Assembly: GCF_001467825.1 (NCBI RefSeq)
Contig: NZ_LNYK01000016.1
Location: 156,235 to 220,234, forward strand
Source of the DNA: Legionella londiniensis
GTDB taxonomy: Bacteria > Pseudomonadota > Gammaproteobacteria > Legionellales > Legionellaceae
Reading direction: 5' to 3'
DNA: 64,000 nucleotides
Shown: one piece after another, positions 40,609-49,707 of the stretch
Layout: the number at the start of each line of letters is the position of its first letter
Position numbering within the stretch: the first letter of the stretch is position 1
Program-made: the position numbers and the translations under genes
Notes under the pieces: generated by a model
Seen by the model: only the letters and a program-made list of their open reading frames with translations
The model's database searches: none
What the model was told of the DNA's origin: nothing

Positions 40609-41735
40609 GATTGTTTTTCTCTCGCAAATTGAAATGGAAGGTATTGCCCGTCCAGGCATAAAAGGCCTTGCTTGATAATTTCATCTTCTTCATTAAAGGT
40701 TAATTTCGCTTGATCTGGGGTGAAAAGTTTTATTAAGTTAACGAGATTATTTGCATACAGTTCACTTGCGCTGGCCGGCACAAGTCCTGCCATATTGCTG
40801 AAGCCGACAATGGTGATATGATTAAATTTAATTATCATATCAGCTTCGCTCAGCTCACAATTACCTCCGCGCGCTGCGGCCAAATCCACAATTACCGAAC
40901 CCGGTTTCATTTGTTCTACAGTTGATTGTTTTAACAAGACCGGCGCTTTTTTGCCTGGTATCAGTGCCGTGCAGATGACAATGTCAGAAATTTTTGCATA
41001 ATGTTCAATCAGCTGAGATTGCAAATGCCGATATTCTTCGCTGACTTCACCCGCATAGCCTGATTTGGTTTCTGCATTTTGCCCCTCTTGCACCTCAATG
41101 AATTCCGCGCCAAGACTTTCTGCCTGTTCCTTTGCGGCGCTGCGTACATCAAAGGCATAGACAACAGCGCCCAACCGCTTTGCCGTGGCAATTGCCTGAA
41201 GTCCTGCAACGCCTGCGCCCAGGATTAAAACCTTGGCGGGCCTAATCATGCCTGCGGCTGTCATCATCATGGGAACAGCGCGGTTGTAATGGCTAATAGC
41301 CTCAATGACAGCGCGGTAACCTGCAAGATTCGCCTGTGAGGAAAGGCTGTCCATGCCCTGGGCGCGGCTTATGCGAGGGATACAATTCATAGAAAAAAGA
41401 CCGATGCGTTGTTTGAGGCACCAATTGAGCAATTTACTTTGGGGATTGTTGTCAATTTGGCCAACCAGCAAGCTCTCCGGCTGCAATCCTTTCAGATCCT
41501 CCGGCATGGGCTCGTCAACACAAACCAGAATATTTGCTTTTTTAAGCAAGTTGCCCTTGCTTGTGGCAATGCTGGCGCCCGCTGCTTCATAATCTTCATC
41601 AAAAAAACCGGAGAGAAAACCCGCATTTTTTTCCAAAATTACCTGAAGCCCCATCTTGTGATAGGTTTTGATGCTTTGAGGTGTGATGGCAACGCGAGTT
41701 TCTGTACCGCCTTCATGCATAGCAGCAATGAACAT
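40605..41735 (-). CDS. pntAA: NAD(P) transhydrogenase alpha subunit, NAD domain (PntAA)
   Basis: This 376-residue soluble domain binds NAD(H). It starts [20 protein letters not shown] and carries [18 protein letters not shown] as the dinucleotide-binding fold near 178-195. [14 protein letters not shown], a late conserved motif, is also present. It is first in the operon and overlaps pntAB. A 231-base divergent gap separates it from comEC; I saw only a TATAAT at 41916-41921 facing comEC, with no good -35. Confidence 0.95.
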   Translation of the reverse strand: MFIAAMHEGGTETRVAITPQSIKTYHKMGLQVILEKNAGFLSGFFDEDYEAAGASIATSKGNLLKKANILVCVDEPMPEDLKGLQPESLLVGQIDNNPQSKLLNWCLKQRIGLFSMNCIPRISRAQGMDSLSSQANLAGYRAVIEAISHYNRAVPMMMTAAGMIRPAKVLILGAGVAGLQAIATAKRLGAVVYAFDVRSAAKEQAESLGAEFIEVQEGQNAETKSGYAGEVSEEYRHLQSQLIEHYAKISDIVICTALIPGKKAPVLLKQSTVEQMKPGSVIVDLAAARGGNCELSEADMIIKFNHITIVGFSNMAGLVPASASELYANNLVNLIKLFTPDQAKLTFNEEDEIIKQGLLCLDGQYLPFQFAREKQS

Positions 41736-41966
41736 GGTAAGTTCCTTTTACCCTGATAGATTCCACATAATCAATCAGCTTATTGGATTCGAAGCAGATT
41801 TTCCAGATTTATGAATCAAAAATATTAATGTTTTTCCCAGGCCAATGCTTACCATTTTGCCAGATGTTTTTTCGTCATTTTCTAACTCTATAGGATATTT
41901 TTATTATCTTGCCCTTATAATCAAACTAGGCTAAAGTGACTTTTTTAAAGTCCAGCCAGACAGAAT

Positions 41967-44192
41967 ATGGAAATTCTCTGTTTTTATGCAGGGATGGCTT
42001 GTGTGTTTTTAAACCATGCTTATCCCTGGCTGTTTTGGGTAACCATCCTTTTTTTTCGCTTTAAGCTCAAATACCTCATCTGGTTTATTGGCGCGCTTGT
42101 TTGGGGTCAATTTCATTTATGGTGGGTATCTGAAAAAGGGATGCCTGAAAAACCTGTTATAAAAAACGCTATTTTGCAGGGTTATGTTGCCTCGATCCCT
42201 GTACAAACCCGGCATAAAACGCAGTTTTATTTAGAGCTTGTTAAATTCAATGACAAAAAAGTTAATACAATGGTTTTGCTATCCTGTTATGACCATTGTC
42301 CAACTTTGCATGCAGGCGAGTTCTGGCAATTAAAAGCAACCATAAAACGACCAAGGAATCTTGGTAATCCCGGCGGATTTGATTTTGTAAGCTGGCTCAA
42401 TGCAAGGCATATCAGCTGGGCCGGGTATGCGAAAAAAAATAGTTTTAAGCTTCTTGAGCCCCAAAAAAATCGCTATTTCATTTTATCCTTGCGCGAGAGG
42501 CTAGCCTCCCATCTTGCAGATTTATCGCTTAATGAGCATAGCCTCGGCGTTCTTGAAGCGTTAAGCCTTGGAGTTACAAGTCATCTTTCCAAGGATGAAT
42601 GGGAGCTTTTTCGCCACACAGGAACGACGCATTTAATGATAATATCAGGAGCCCATATCGGGCTTGTGGCCGGGATTGCTTATATTTGGGTGAAATGGCT
42701 TTGGGCGCGTCTTGGTGTTTTTTGCTTAATTATTCCGGCACAACGGGCAGCAGGTATTGCTGCAATGAGTCTGGCTTTGTTATACGCCGCCCTTGCAGGA
42801 TTTGGTATTCCGGCGCAACGTGCCTTAATTGTTTGTTTTTTCATGTTGCTGCGATATTTCACGAGCCAAAGATTTGGTTCCTGGCAGGCATGGCGGTACG
42901 CATTTTTCTGTGTGATATTGTTTGAGCCTCATTCGCTGTTAATGACTGGTTTTTATCTGTCCTTCATTGCTGTTGCCATATTAATTGTGATTAATCAACG
43001 CTTTCGGGGAAGAGGTATCCGGCAAATGATGAAAATTCAGTTTGCATGTCTCGCCGGATTGATGCCTTTGACTTTGTACTGGTTTGCATACGGCGCGGTA
43101 AATGGGCTTATTGCCAATTTGATTGCTATTCCATGGGTTGGTTTTGTTATTGTACCGATGGCTTTACTGACAGTGATAACCTGCGGATGGTTTTCTATAC
43201 CTCGTTTAACAACTTTTCTTGATTACTGCATTCAATGGCTGCTGTATTTCCTGCAGCAAATGGATGCGCTGACATCGCAATGGAATTTAAGATTTACCTT
43301 TGCTGAGGTTTCATCGCCAATAGCGCTTATGGCTGCCATGACGGTTTTCGTTTTACTTCCCCTAAAAAATATGAGGCTTGCAGCAACATTGTTGGCAATC
43401 GCAGCAATTTTTCCAGCCTCTCCAAAAATTAAACCCGGCGAGGTTCGTATCGATACACTGGATGTTGGGCAGGGATTGGCGGTGGTTATTAGAACCGCAA
43501 CCCATACCTTGCTTTACGATACAGGAGTAAAATTTTATCAAGGCAGTGATATGGGACAGCTTGCGGTTATTCCTTTTTTGAATTCCCAGGGGATTAAAAA
43601 TCTGGATACGGTGATTATCAGCCATTCAGATATAGATCATCGCGGCGGCCTGGCCTCTATTGAGGAAAAGTATAACGTTAAAGAATTAATTGTTGATAAT
43701 CGAGGCTTTTATCAGCGCGGTAAATCTTGCCATCATTATCAGGACTGGATCTGGGATGGCATATCTTTTCGATTTTTTGCGATCAAAGATTCCTTAGCCG
43801 GTAAAAATAATCACTCATGCGTATTACAGGTACGCAGTGACGGCGGCGCTATGCTCTTTACCGGGGATATTGAACAGGGTGCCGAAGCCTATTTGGTTGC
43901 TACTTATGGCGGGCAATTAAAATCTGAAGCCATCCTTGTTCCGCATCATGGCAGTAAGACCTCTTCTTCCTTACCCTTTTTGAAGCAAATATCACCGCAA
44001 TTTGCTATTGCCTCCTATGGGTTTGATAACCGTTATCATTTTCCTCATGTGACAACCATCAATCATTATGCAAAAGAAAAAATTACCCTATTTAACACTG
44101 TTCAATGCGGTATGGTCAGCGTTCATTTGACTGCTAATGGTGTTTTGCCTGTTCAGTGTTTTAATCAAATGAAAGGCAGCCTTGTGCCATAA
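41967..44192 (+). CDS. comEC: DNA-uptake channel protein ComEC/Rec2
   Basis: This 741-residue inner-membrane protein carries single-stranded DNA into the cytoplasm in natural transformation. It has N-terminal helices, an OB-like periplasmic section (near 65-150) and the competence domain with SGAHIGLVAGI around 229-239. Further helices follow, then a C-terminal metallo-beta-lactamase-like domain from about 490 with SDIDHRGG near 552-559. All parts of a full ComEC are present. No other competence genes are adjacent. Confidence 0.94.
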   Translation: MEILCFYAGMACVFLNHAYPWLFWVTILFFRFKLKYLIWFIGALVWGQFHLWWVSEKGMPEKPVIKNAILQGYVASIPVQTRHKTQFYLELVKFNDKKVNTMVLLSCYDHCPTLHAGEFWQLKATIKRPRNLGNPGGFDFVSWLNARHISWAGYAKKNSFKLLEPQKNRYFILSLRERLASHLADLSLNEHSLGVLEALSLGVTSHLSKDEWELFRHTGTTHLMIISGAHIGLVAGIAYIWVKWLWARLGVFCLIIPAQRAAGIAAMSLALLYAALAGFGIPAQRALIVCFFMLLRYFTSQRFGSWQAWRYAFFCVILFEPHSLLMTGFYLSFIAVAILIVINQRFRGRGIRQMMKIQFACLAGLMPLTLYWFAYGAVNGLIANLIAIPWVGFVIVPMALLTVITCGWFSIPRLTTFLDYCIQWLLYFLQQMDALTSQWNLRFTFAEVSSPIALMAAMTVFVLLPLKNMRLAATLLAIAAIFPASPKIKPGEVRIDTLDVGQGLAVVIRTATHTLLYDTGVKFYQGSDMGQLAVIPFLNSQGIKNLDTVIISHSDIDHRGGLASIEEKYNVKELIVDNRGFYQRGKSCHHYQDWIWDGISFRFFAIKDSLAGKNNHSCVLQVRSDGGAMLFTGDIEQGAEAYLVATYGGQLKSEAILVPHHGSKTSSSLPFLKQISPQFAIASYGFDNRYHFPHVTTINHYAKEKITLFNTVQCGMVSVHLTANGVLPVQCFNQMKGSLVP

Positions 44193-44218
44193 TGTTGCGA
44201 AGATGAGGCATATTGGAT

Positions 44219-45631
44219 CTAATCTTTTAAAGTCTTATAAATGTTTAAAGCTTTCTCGCGTGCTTTGCCATGCTCCACAATAGGCTCTGGATAATCCTTG
44301 CCAATTTTCACTGATAATGCCCCGCGGGGCGCTTGCCAGGGTTTGTGTATCCATTTTGCAGGAAGTGCTGCAAGCTCAGGCACCCATTTTCTTATGTAGT
44401 CGCCATTGGGATCAAATTTTTCGCCCTGAAGCACAGGATTAAATATCCGAAAATAGGGGGCAGCATCAGCCCCGCTGCCAGCTACCCATTGCCAGTTTGC
44501 TGAATTATTTGCCAAATTAGCGTCAAGCAGGGTATAAAAAAACCATTTGGCTCCCAACCTCCAATCAATTAACAAATCTTTGGTTAGAAAAGAAGCCGTT
44601 ATCATCCGTATTCGGTTATGCATGTAACCGGTGCGCCATAATTCCCGCATCCCTGCATCCACGACAGGATATCCAGTCAGTCCTTTTTGCCATTTCGTTA
44701 GATTATCTTTATTGTTTTGCCAGGGAAAAGCGTCAAATTTGGAGCGAAAATTTGCATGCGGGAGATCTGGAAAATGATACAGCAAATAATGAGAAAATTC
44801 GCGCCAGCCAAGTTCACTGCAAAAGCGTTCAATTGCCTTTATATTGCGTTGTGGATTTCTTTTGAGTTCTTCAATTGTGCGCCAGATTTGCCAGGAACTT
44901 ATTTCGCCAAAGTGCAAATGTGGGGCAAGATATGAGGTCGCCTCGGCTGTTGGAATATCTCTTTGCCTGTCATAATCGTTTAGGTGATTTTCGATAAAAT
45001 TTTCAAGCTTTATTTGTGCGCCATCCTGGCCTGGCCGCCACTTTAGCTCAAATTCTTTTGCCCAGTTGGTTTTTTGAGGAAGCAAATTCCAATCGTCTAA
45101 ATTATCCTTTTTCGCATCAGGAGAATCTGGCCAGTGTGAAACAATATGTTTTTCAGGTATAGATAATTGTTGCAGGCATTGGCGCCAAAAAGGCGTAAAA
45201 ACTTTATAATATTCATCCTGTTGGGTTCTGATGGTTTCCGGATCAATTAAGAGGCTGCCAGAATAAGTATTGATTTTGATGTTTTCGCTTGTCAGCATTT
45301 CGCGAATTTTTTTATCCTGAGCTCTTTGTTCCGGCTCGATGGAGATATTCCAATATACTTGATTGGCATGATATTTTTTAATCAGGTCTTTTAATACCGA
45401 AAGCGGGTCGCCATTTTTTAAACATAGTCTTAGGCCTTTTAAGTTCAGCAGTTTATCAAGGCTTTTTAAAGAGTGATATAGCCACCATTTCTGAGCTTCA
45501 CCCAGAGCGAGAGATAGCCCTTTATCATGAATGTAGAGCGGTATAACAGATTTGTTTGCATTGCAGGCTGCTGCAAAAGCCGGATTATCTTCAATGCGGA
45601 GATCACGCCTAAACCAAATGATTGCAGTCAT
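44219..45631 (-). CDS. phrB: Deoxyribodipyrimidine photolyase
   Basis: This 470-residue FAD enzyme repairs pyrimidine dimers with light. The N-terminal antenna domain starts TAIIWFRRDLRIEDNPAF. The C-terminal FAD domain has the motifs WREFSHYLLYHFPD, PVVDAGMRELWRTGYMHNR and ANNSANWQWVAG, typical of class I CPD photolyases. It lies convergent to comEC and stands alone. Confidence 0.96.
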   Translation of the reverse strand: MTAIIWFRRDLRIEDNPAFAAACNANKSVIPLYIHDKGLSLALGEAQKWWLYHSLKSLDKLLNLKGLRLCLKNGDPLSVLKDLIKKYHANQVYWNISIEPEQRAQDKKIREMLTSENIKINTYSGSLLIDPETIRTQQDEYYKVFTPFWRQCLQQLSIPEKHIVSHWPDSPDAKKDNLDDWNLLPQKTNWAKEFELKWRPGQDGAQIKLENFIENHLNDYDRQRDIPTAEATSYLAPHLHFGEISSWQIWRTIEELKRNPQRNIKAIERFCSELGWREFSHYLLYHFPDLPHANFRSKFDAFPWQNNKDNLTKWQKGLTGYPVVDAGMRELWRTGYMHNRIRMITASFLTKDLLIDWRLGAKWFFYTLLDANLANNSANWQWVAGSGADAAPYFRIFNPVLQGEKFDPNGDYIRKWVPELAALPAKWIHKPWQAPRGALSVKIGKDYPEPIVEHGKAREKALNIYKTLKD

Positions 45632-45869
45632 ATTTTGAATACTTATTAAGCATGTTGATATTTCTGCCGAGACAGCAGCGTGTTTTGCCTGGTTGATTTA
45701 CAAAAATATTTGCTGTATACACCATCCCCAAGAATGCTTGTTAAGATATGCATTCGCTTTTTAATCTTAAAGAGATGTCCAAAAACTTTCAAGGATAAAC
45801 CGATATTGTTTTTAAGGAAGACATAGTGTATATTAATTTGTCTAAAAAGATTTTTTGGATTTCTTTTTT

Positions 45870-47027
45870 ATGTTTCGTTTTGTCTCTTTATTTTTTTTTA
45901 TATTTTTCCTTAACACGACAGCCGCAGCGGACGATTTAAATCCTGCCGATACTTGCAGACAACATCATTGCATAGCAGTTGTAGATGCTGGAAGCACAGG
46001 TTCGCGACTTCATATTTATGCATTCGACCGAGATGAAAACAGTAACCCTGTGAATATCAACGAAGTGTGGTCTAAAAAAGTAAAACCTGGTTTTGCCACG
46101 CTCGCCCCTTCACCAGAGGCCATAAACCCTTATTTGACAAATTTGTTCAGTGACGCGCCTTCGCAAAATATGCCTCTTTTCTTTTATGCGACGGCAGGCA
46201 TGAGATTATTATCAACGACCAAACAGGCACAGTATTACCGAACATTAGAAAGCTGGTTTGCCCAACAAGGCCAATGGCAATTGGTTTCTGCTAAAACCAT
46301 TACAGGCCGGAATGAAGGTCTTTACGCCTGGCTGGCCGTTAACTATCAAACAGGGGCGCTGACCGATGCCAGTAAGCCATTATCAGGCGTGCTGGATATG
46401 GGAGGGGCATCTGTACAGGTTGCTTTGCCAATAAGCAATGATGCAGGCATCGAACCTAATGATTTGCTTGAATTTGATATATATGATCGTCACATCAAAC
46501 TATTTTCGCATAGTTTTCTCGGGCTAGGGCAAGTGGTGTTGACTTATCAGTTTCTAACCTCGCCCGAATGTTTTGCAAATGGTTATGAGCTGCCGAGCGG
46601 GCTTCCAGGTGAGGGTGATGCCCGAACATGTGAAAGCAGTGTTGCAAAATTAATTAACGATGTGCATGGTGTAGATAAAATCATAAAGCCTGTTATTGCA
46701 AATAATCAGGTTTACTCATGGTATGCCCTGGGCGGCTTACCTGCCATGGCTTCCGAGCAATCATTTCATTTCAAAAACAATCAGTTGACAGGACAAAAAC
46801 TCTTGGAGGAGGGTGATAATCAGTTCTGCCACCAGCAATGGGAAGATATCCAAAGCCATTACCAGGGACATGAATATGTATATGGTTACTGCCTGTTTCC
46901 GGCCTATTATTATGCCTTGATGGTAGATGGCTACGGATTGTCCTCTTCGAATGAGGTAAATTATTTTCCCGCATTAAAAGAAGCCGATTGGACTCTTGGT
47001 GTGGTATTGCATCAACCACAAACATAA
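45870..47027 (+). CDS. Secreted ecto-NTPDase (GDA1/CD39 apyrase family)
   Basis: This 385-residue enzyme hydrolyses nucleoside tri- and diphosphates outside the cytoplasm. The ATG at 45870 starts a clear signal peptide (cleavage near AAADD); an upstream TTG is open but unlikely. The apyrase conserved regions are all visible: VDAGSTGSR at 38-46, ATAGMRL at 107-113, GRNEGLYAW at 146-154 with the catalytic glutamate E149, LDMGGAS at 175-181, and ALGG-x-PA near the end. The family is eukaryote-like; Legionella homologues are known as virulence-associated secreted enzymes. Confidence 0.93.
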   Translation: MFRFVSLFFFIFFLNTTAAADDLNPADTCRQHHCIAVVDAGSTGSRLHIYAFDRDENSNPVNINEVWSKKVKPGFATLAPSPEAINPYLTNLFSDAPSQNMPLFFYATAGMRLLSTTKQAQYYRTLESWFAQQGQWQLVSAKTITGRNEGLYAWLAVNYQTGALTDASKPLSGVLDMGGASVQVALPISNDAGIEPNDLLEFDIYDRHIKLFSHSFLGLGQVVLTYQFLTSPECFANGYELPSGLPGEGDARTCESSVAKLINDVHGVDKIIKPVIANNQVYSWYALGGLPAMASEQSFHFKNNQLTGQKLLEEGDNQFCHQQWEDIQSHYQGHEYVYGYCLFPAYYYALMVDGYGLSSSNEVNYFPALKEADWTLGVVLHQPQT

Positions 47028-47036
47028 GTATATACT
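47007..47036 (+). promoter_or_regulatory. Candidate tRNA-Thr promoter
   Basis: TTGCAT at 47007-47012 and TATACT at 47031-47036 are 18 bases apart. The -10 element lies 11 bases before the tRNA. The -35 element falls inside the end of the NTPDase gene. Confidence 0.4.
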
Positions 47037-47046
47037 TCGCGTGCAT

Positions 47047-47122
47047 GCCGTTGTAGCTCAGTCGGTAGAGCAATTGATTCGTAATCAATAGGTCGGAGGT
47101 TCGACTCCTCTCAACGGCACCA
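47047..47122 (+). tRNA. tRNA-Thr(CGT)
   Basis: This is a complete 76-base cloverleaf. Acceptor arm GCCGTTG pairs with CAACGGC, and the CCA end is encoded. The D-arm contains AGCTCAGTCGGTAGAGC. The anticodon stem is ATTGA/TCAAT with loop TTCGTAA, so the anticodon is CGT, reading ACG (Thr). The T-loop is TTCGACT. It lies at the boundary between core genes and mobile-element remnants, so it may have been an integration site. Confidence 0.95.
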
Positions 47123-47158
47123 GTAAAATCAACAACTTAGCAAATACCGCCAAATTTT

Positions 47159-47442
47159 GGGTCTTTCCCAATTACGGGGGCACTCAATCACCCGCAAAGC
47201 ACTCTAACACGCACCCTATAATTTTCAAAGTTTCTAAATCCATAAGCTCTACGTTGAATGAGTTTCATTTTACGATGGAAGCCTTCTGTAATTCCATTTG
47301 ACTTACTAAACCGCCATATTCTGGCGACTTCATCCTTCCATGTACCAGTGTCAGTGTCTTACCAAATGATGCTAACGCTTTAAATGCGCTTTGTTTTAAC
47401 TCAGAAATCATATCTAGGAAGGTAGGAATTATTTTACGACAC
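47159..47442 (-). pseudogene. ISL3-family transposase, C-terminal remnant
   Basis: On the minus strand the sequence ends ARIWRFSKSNGITEGFHRKM and then KLIQRRAYGFRNF and RVLCG before TGA at 47188-47190, the typical end of ISL3-family transposases. The preceding part (ELKQSAFKALASFGKTL) is in another frame, so there is a frameshift near 47345. The sequence at 47159-47180 (GGGTCTTTCCCAATTACGGGGG) just past the stop has the look of an ISL3 terminal repeat. The left part of the gene lies at 48001-48395, beyond a toxin-antitoxin pair. Confidence 0.7.
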
Positions 47443-47742
47443 TCATGTTGGACCCTGTAAATCATCATAAACTTCTTTTCGATGTTTTATTGCAACAATA
47501 ACGACGGTATTTGTTTCAGCTTCGATGCGGTAAACAATCCTATAATCACTAACTCGCAAACGTCTATGTCCTTTAAGGCTATATCGCAGTGGTTTACCGA
47601 AACCGATAGGATCAGCCATCAAACGCTCTTCGATGGCTTTTTTTATGAGTTTTTTAGCTGAAGTTGATAAATTAGGTATGTCGTTTCTAACAACATCTTC
47701 AATATATTCAATTTGATATAGTTTACTTCCAGGCGTCATCAT
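47443..47742 (-). CDS. RelE/ParE-type toxin
   Basis: This 99-residue protein carries the compact RelE-type fold pattern: IEYIEDVVRNDIPNL, then helices, then RRLRVSDYRIVYRIE and the final VIVAIKHRKEVYDD. The ATG at 47742 overlaps the antitoxin gene end by 20 bases; a second ATG follows at once. The last few residues (LQGPT) may come from adjoining transposase DNA. It is probably an mRNA-cleaving or gyrase-directed toxin, and the sequence does not tell which. It seems intact. Confidence 0.85.
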   Translation of the reverse strand: MMTPGSKLYQIEYIEDVVRNDIPNLSTSAKKLIKKAIEERLMADPIGFGKPLRYSLKGHRRLRVSDYRIVYRIEAETNTVVIVAIKHRKEVYDDLQGPT

Positions 47743-47944
47743 GCTTGACTCTTTTTGTTGTAGCATGATCTCGAAATTCCGCAATGGCAGACAATACCTT
47801 ATCTTCCCGCCTTTCCAATGCCTCCATGATAAGTTCTTTAGCCAAGCCTGAAATCGATTTATGTTCTAGCTCTGCAAGATAGGCAAGTAACCCTGCCGTT
47901 GATTCCTCAAAAGTAATATTTATTCTTGGATTTTTAGTAGGCAT
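47723..47944 (-). CDS. Ribbon-helix-helix antitoxin of a RelBE-type pair
   Basis: This 73-residue protein begins PTKNPRINITFEESTAGLL at the ATG at 47944, which has AGGAG eight bases upstream; the frame is open further. The INITF strand followed by two helices (LLAYLAELE, SISGLAKELIMEALE) is a ribbon-helix-helix fold of the CopG/RelB type. It would bind its own promoter and the toxin. Antitoxin-first order with a small overlap is typical. Confidence 0.82.
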   Translation of the reverse strand: MPTKNPRINITFEESTAGLLAYLAELEHKSISGLAKELIMEALERREDKVLSAIAEFRDHATTKRVKHDDAWK

Positions 47945-48000
47945 GATAGTGCTCCTGAATGGGTGCCTAAAATAAGTGTAACACTTTTGTATCACCTGTC

Positions 48001-48395
48001 AAATATTCATGCGCTCTTGATAATGGGTTGCTTTGCCTTTATCAAACCGTTTTGATAAGTCTTTTTGTGATATGCCTCGTGTATTCTCGTGATAAACAGC
48101 CGCTTGCAAGCGCCAGGTTGAGCGTTGAAACTGCTGACTTCCATAACGCCGACACACATTACAAAACAGCTTATACAGTTTAAACCTTAAAAGGCTTCGG
48201 CGGTGTCCTATCAACTCATGGTGAACCGTACGAATATAGGATGGCTTTTTACGAACGGCTCTGCTACTGCAATGCGCACAGCGAGCTATTCGATTATATT
48301 TAGCCTCTATAATAAAGGCCTGATAACCACTGATTTTTTGTATAGAAAACCAGGCAAATTTAATATAAGATCATGTTTGGGTACTTTAATCTCTT
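48001..48395 (-). pseudogene. ISL3-family transposase, N-terminal remnant
   Basis: Minus-strand translation gives KVPKHDLILNLPGF, then after a frameshift IQKISGYQAFIIEAKYN and the zinc-binding part with CAHC and CNVC. HELIGHRRSLLRFK and NTRGISQKDLSKRFDKGKAT follow. This order is the N-terminal third of an ISL3-family transposase. It has no start codon and breaks off at about 47999, where the toxin-antitoxin promoter region begins. The C-terminal part lies at 47159-47442 on the same strand, so about half the gene is missing. Confidence 0.7.
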
Positions 48396-48403
48396 TTTGA
48401 TAG

Positions 48404-48592
48404 CTAAATCAAGGAGTTAGTTTAAACTTACTTGGTTGTGAAGCTGATGGCTCAATTTGTTACGAGCAATTTTTAACTGATTTTTCCCGAAAAAATTTGC
48501 ACAAGTTTAAGCAATGTGCTGATGATAATAAATTTTATTATCAAAATTTTTGTAATCTTTTTACCAAAAAAGAGCCTTTCATTAATTACTAG
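48404..48592 (+). pseudogene. Possible gene remnant
   Basis: A 62-codon open stretch with no start codon ends at TAG 48590-48592. Its translation, with SLNLLGCEADGSICYEQ and later QCADDNKFYYQNF, looks protein-like. It may be the 3' end of a gene cut by the adjoining IS remnant. No homologue is recognised, and chance openness is possible. The sequence from 48593 to 48645 shows nothing. Confidence 0.2.
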
Positions 48593-48645
48593 ATATTTGG
48601 ATCAGCAAGCCTTGATAAGCTCAGCGCATTAAGGTTTGTATCTAA

Positions 48646-48940
48646 CTAATTCTCTCCCAAAGCCTTGTGGACTTTGTTCAATAATTTTGCAGACACCTTC
48701 TTTTGATTCTCAATTTTACTAATATAAGCCTGAGTTACCCCCATCAGCTTGGCTAATTCCTCACCTGATCATCTCTGTCAAAAATAATTCGCCATGATCC
48801 AACACGCAGGCGACAATAGGGTTAGCCATGTAATTTTTTATATCCAAAATTGGGTTATCTGGATTTTTTCCCAATAACACAATTTTTTCAGTAATTCTCG
48901 TTTTATCCAGTTGGGGTACACTTTGCAGTGCTTTCTTAAG
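48646..48940 (-). pseudogene. Broken RelE-like toxin joined to XRE-antitoxin fragment
   Basis: On the minus strand LKKALQSVPQLDKTRITEKI and later LLGKNPDNPILDIKNYMANP are a RelE-type toxin. After a frameshift near 48815 the next part reads RLRVGSWRIIFDRDDQ. This runs directly into SGEELAKLMGVTQAYISKIE with KVSAKLLNKVHKALG, the helix-turn-helix of an XRE antitoxin, ending at TAG 48646-48648. The toxin end and antitoxin start have been deleted. It is adjacent to the truncated istB gene. Confidence 0.6.
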
Positions 48941-49107
48941 CGTTGTTTTCTGTTTTGCTGCTCGGCTTTCAGGCATTGTTCCAGATAGTCGCAGTATCCT
49001 GCATCCTGTTTTGCCGCTTCCTGCACTAACGCGGCATAATTTGCAGCAATGCCTGTCAGGTTCAGTGCCTCACATAGTTCATTAACCCGCTGTGTCTGAA
49101 GATTCAT
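48941..49107 (-). pseudogene. IS21-family IstB, N-terminal remnant
   Basis: The ATG at 49107 overlaps the istA stop (ATGA). The first 55 residues, including VNELCEALNLTGIAANY and AAKQDAGYCDYLEQCLKAE, match the IstB helper-ATPase N-terminus. The Walker region is missing: the frame merges into toxin-gene sequence near 48940. It is therefore nonfunctional. Confidence 0.7.
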
Positions 49108-49575
49108 TGCACACCTCCAAGTATTGCTTCATAAATATCCAGGGAATGATGAAGGTTCATCCGCTCATATTCACGGGGAACAATCAAGACAGGGTCTGGA
49201 ACAGCAGGTATAAAAGGTTTTCTTTCATAAGGTTGAAGTGCCTGCAGTTCCGCTTTAAAGCGCTGAATGGGCTCTGCCTTTGTTGTTTGATGCAAACGGA
49301 CATTGGCAACATCACGCAGCCATTTTTTGACTTCAAAATTGGCGGTCTCTACATCCAAAATTAAGCCTGCTTCTTTCAGTTGCGAGATAAGCGGTATGTA
49401 AAAACTGTAGCGAAGATAGCGGATGAAGCGCTCGACCTTACCCTTGGTTTTGGCTCGATAAGGCTGACAAAGGCGTGGTGTAAATCCAGTTTCTTTTGCA
49501 AAATCCCACAACCCTCGATGGAAACGGTGCAGGCCTGTACCATAGGCATTGCGTTTTTGAATCACCGTTTTCATA
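49104..49575 (-). pseudogene. IS21-family transposase IstA, C-terminal remnant
   Basis: From NMKTVIQKRNAYG near 49575 the frame reads RFHRGLWDFAKETGF, then RLCQPYRAKTKGKVERFIRY, part of the DDE catalytic domain with the last acidic residue (KGKVER), and continues to the natural end. The first half of the gene, with the helix-turn-helix and first catalytic Asp residues, is absent upstream of 49575. The open frame starts at 49595 but the extra residues are not IstA-like. Confidence 0.75.
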
Positions 49576-49707
49576 TTTAGAAAATGATGGATCAATTTTC
49601 AGTTGCACGGGTGGGTCTTTTTTACATTGCCGTTAACACTAATGGTGTGATTTGATGATGGTGTTTTTTCAGAGCCTATACTTATTTTATGGGAAACGCA
49701 TGATTCA

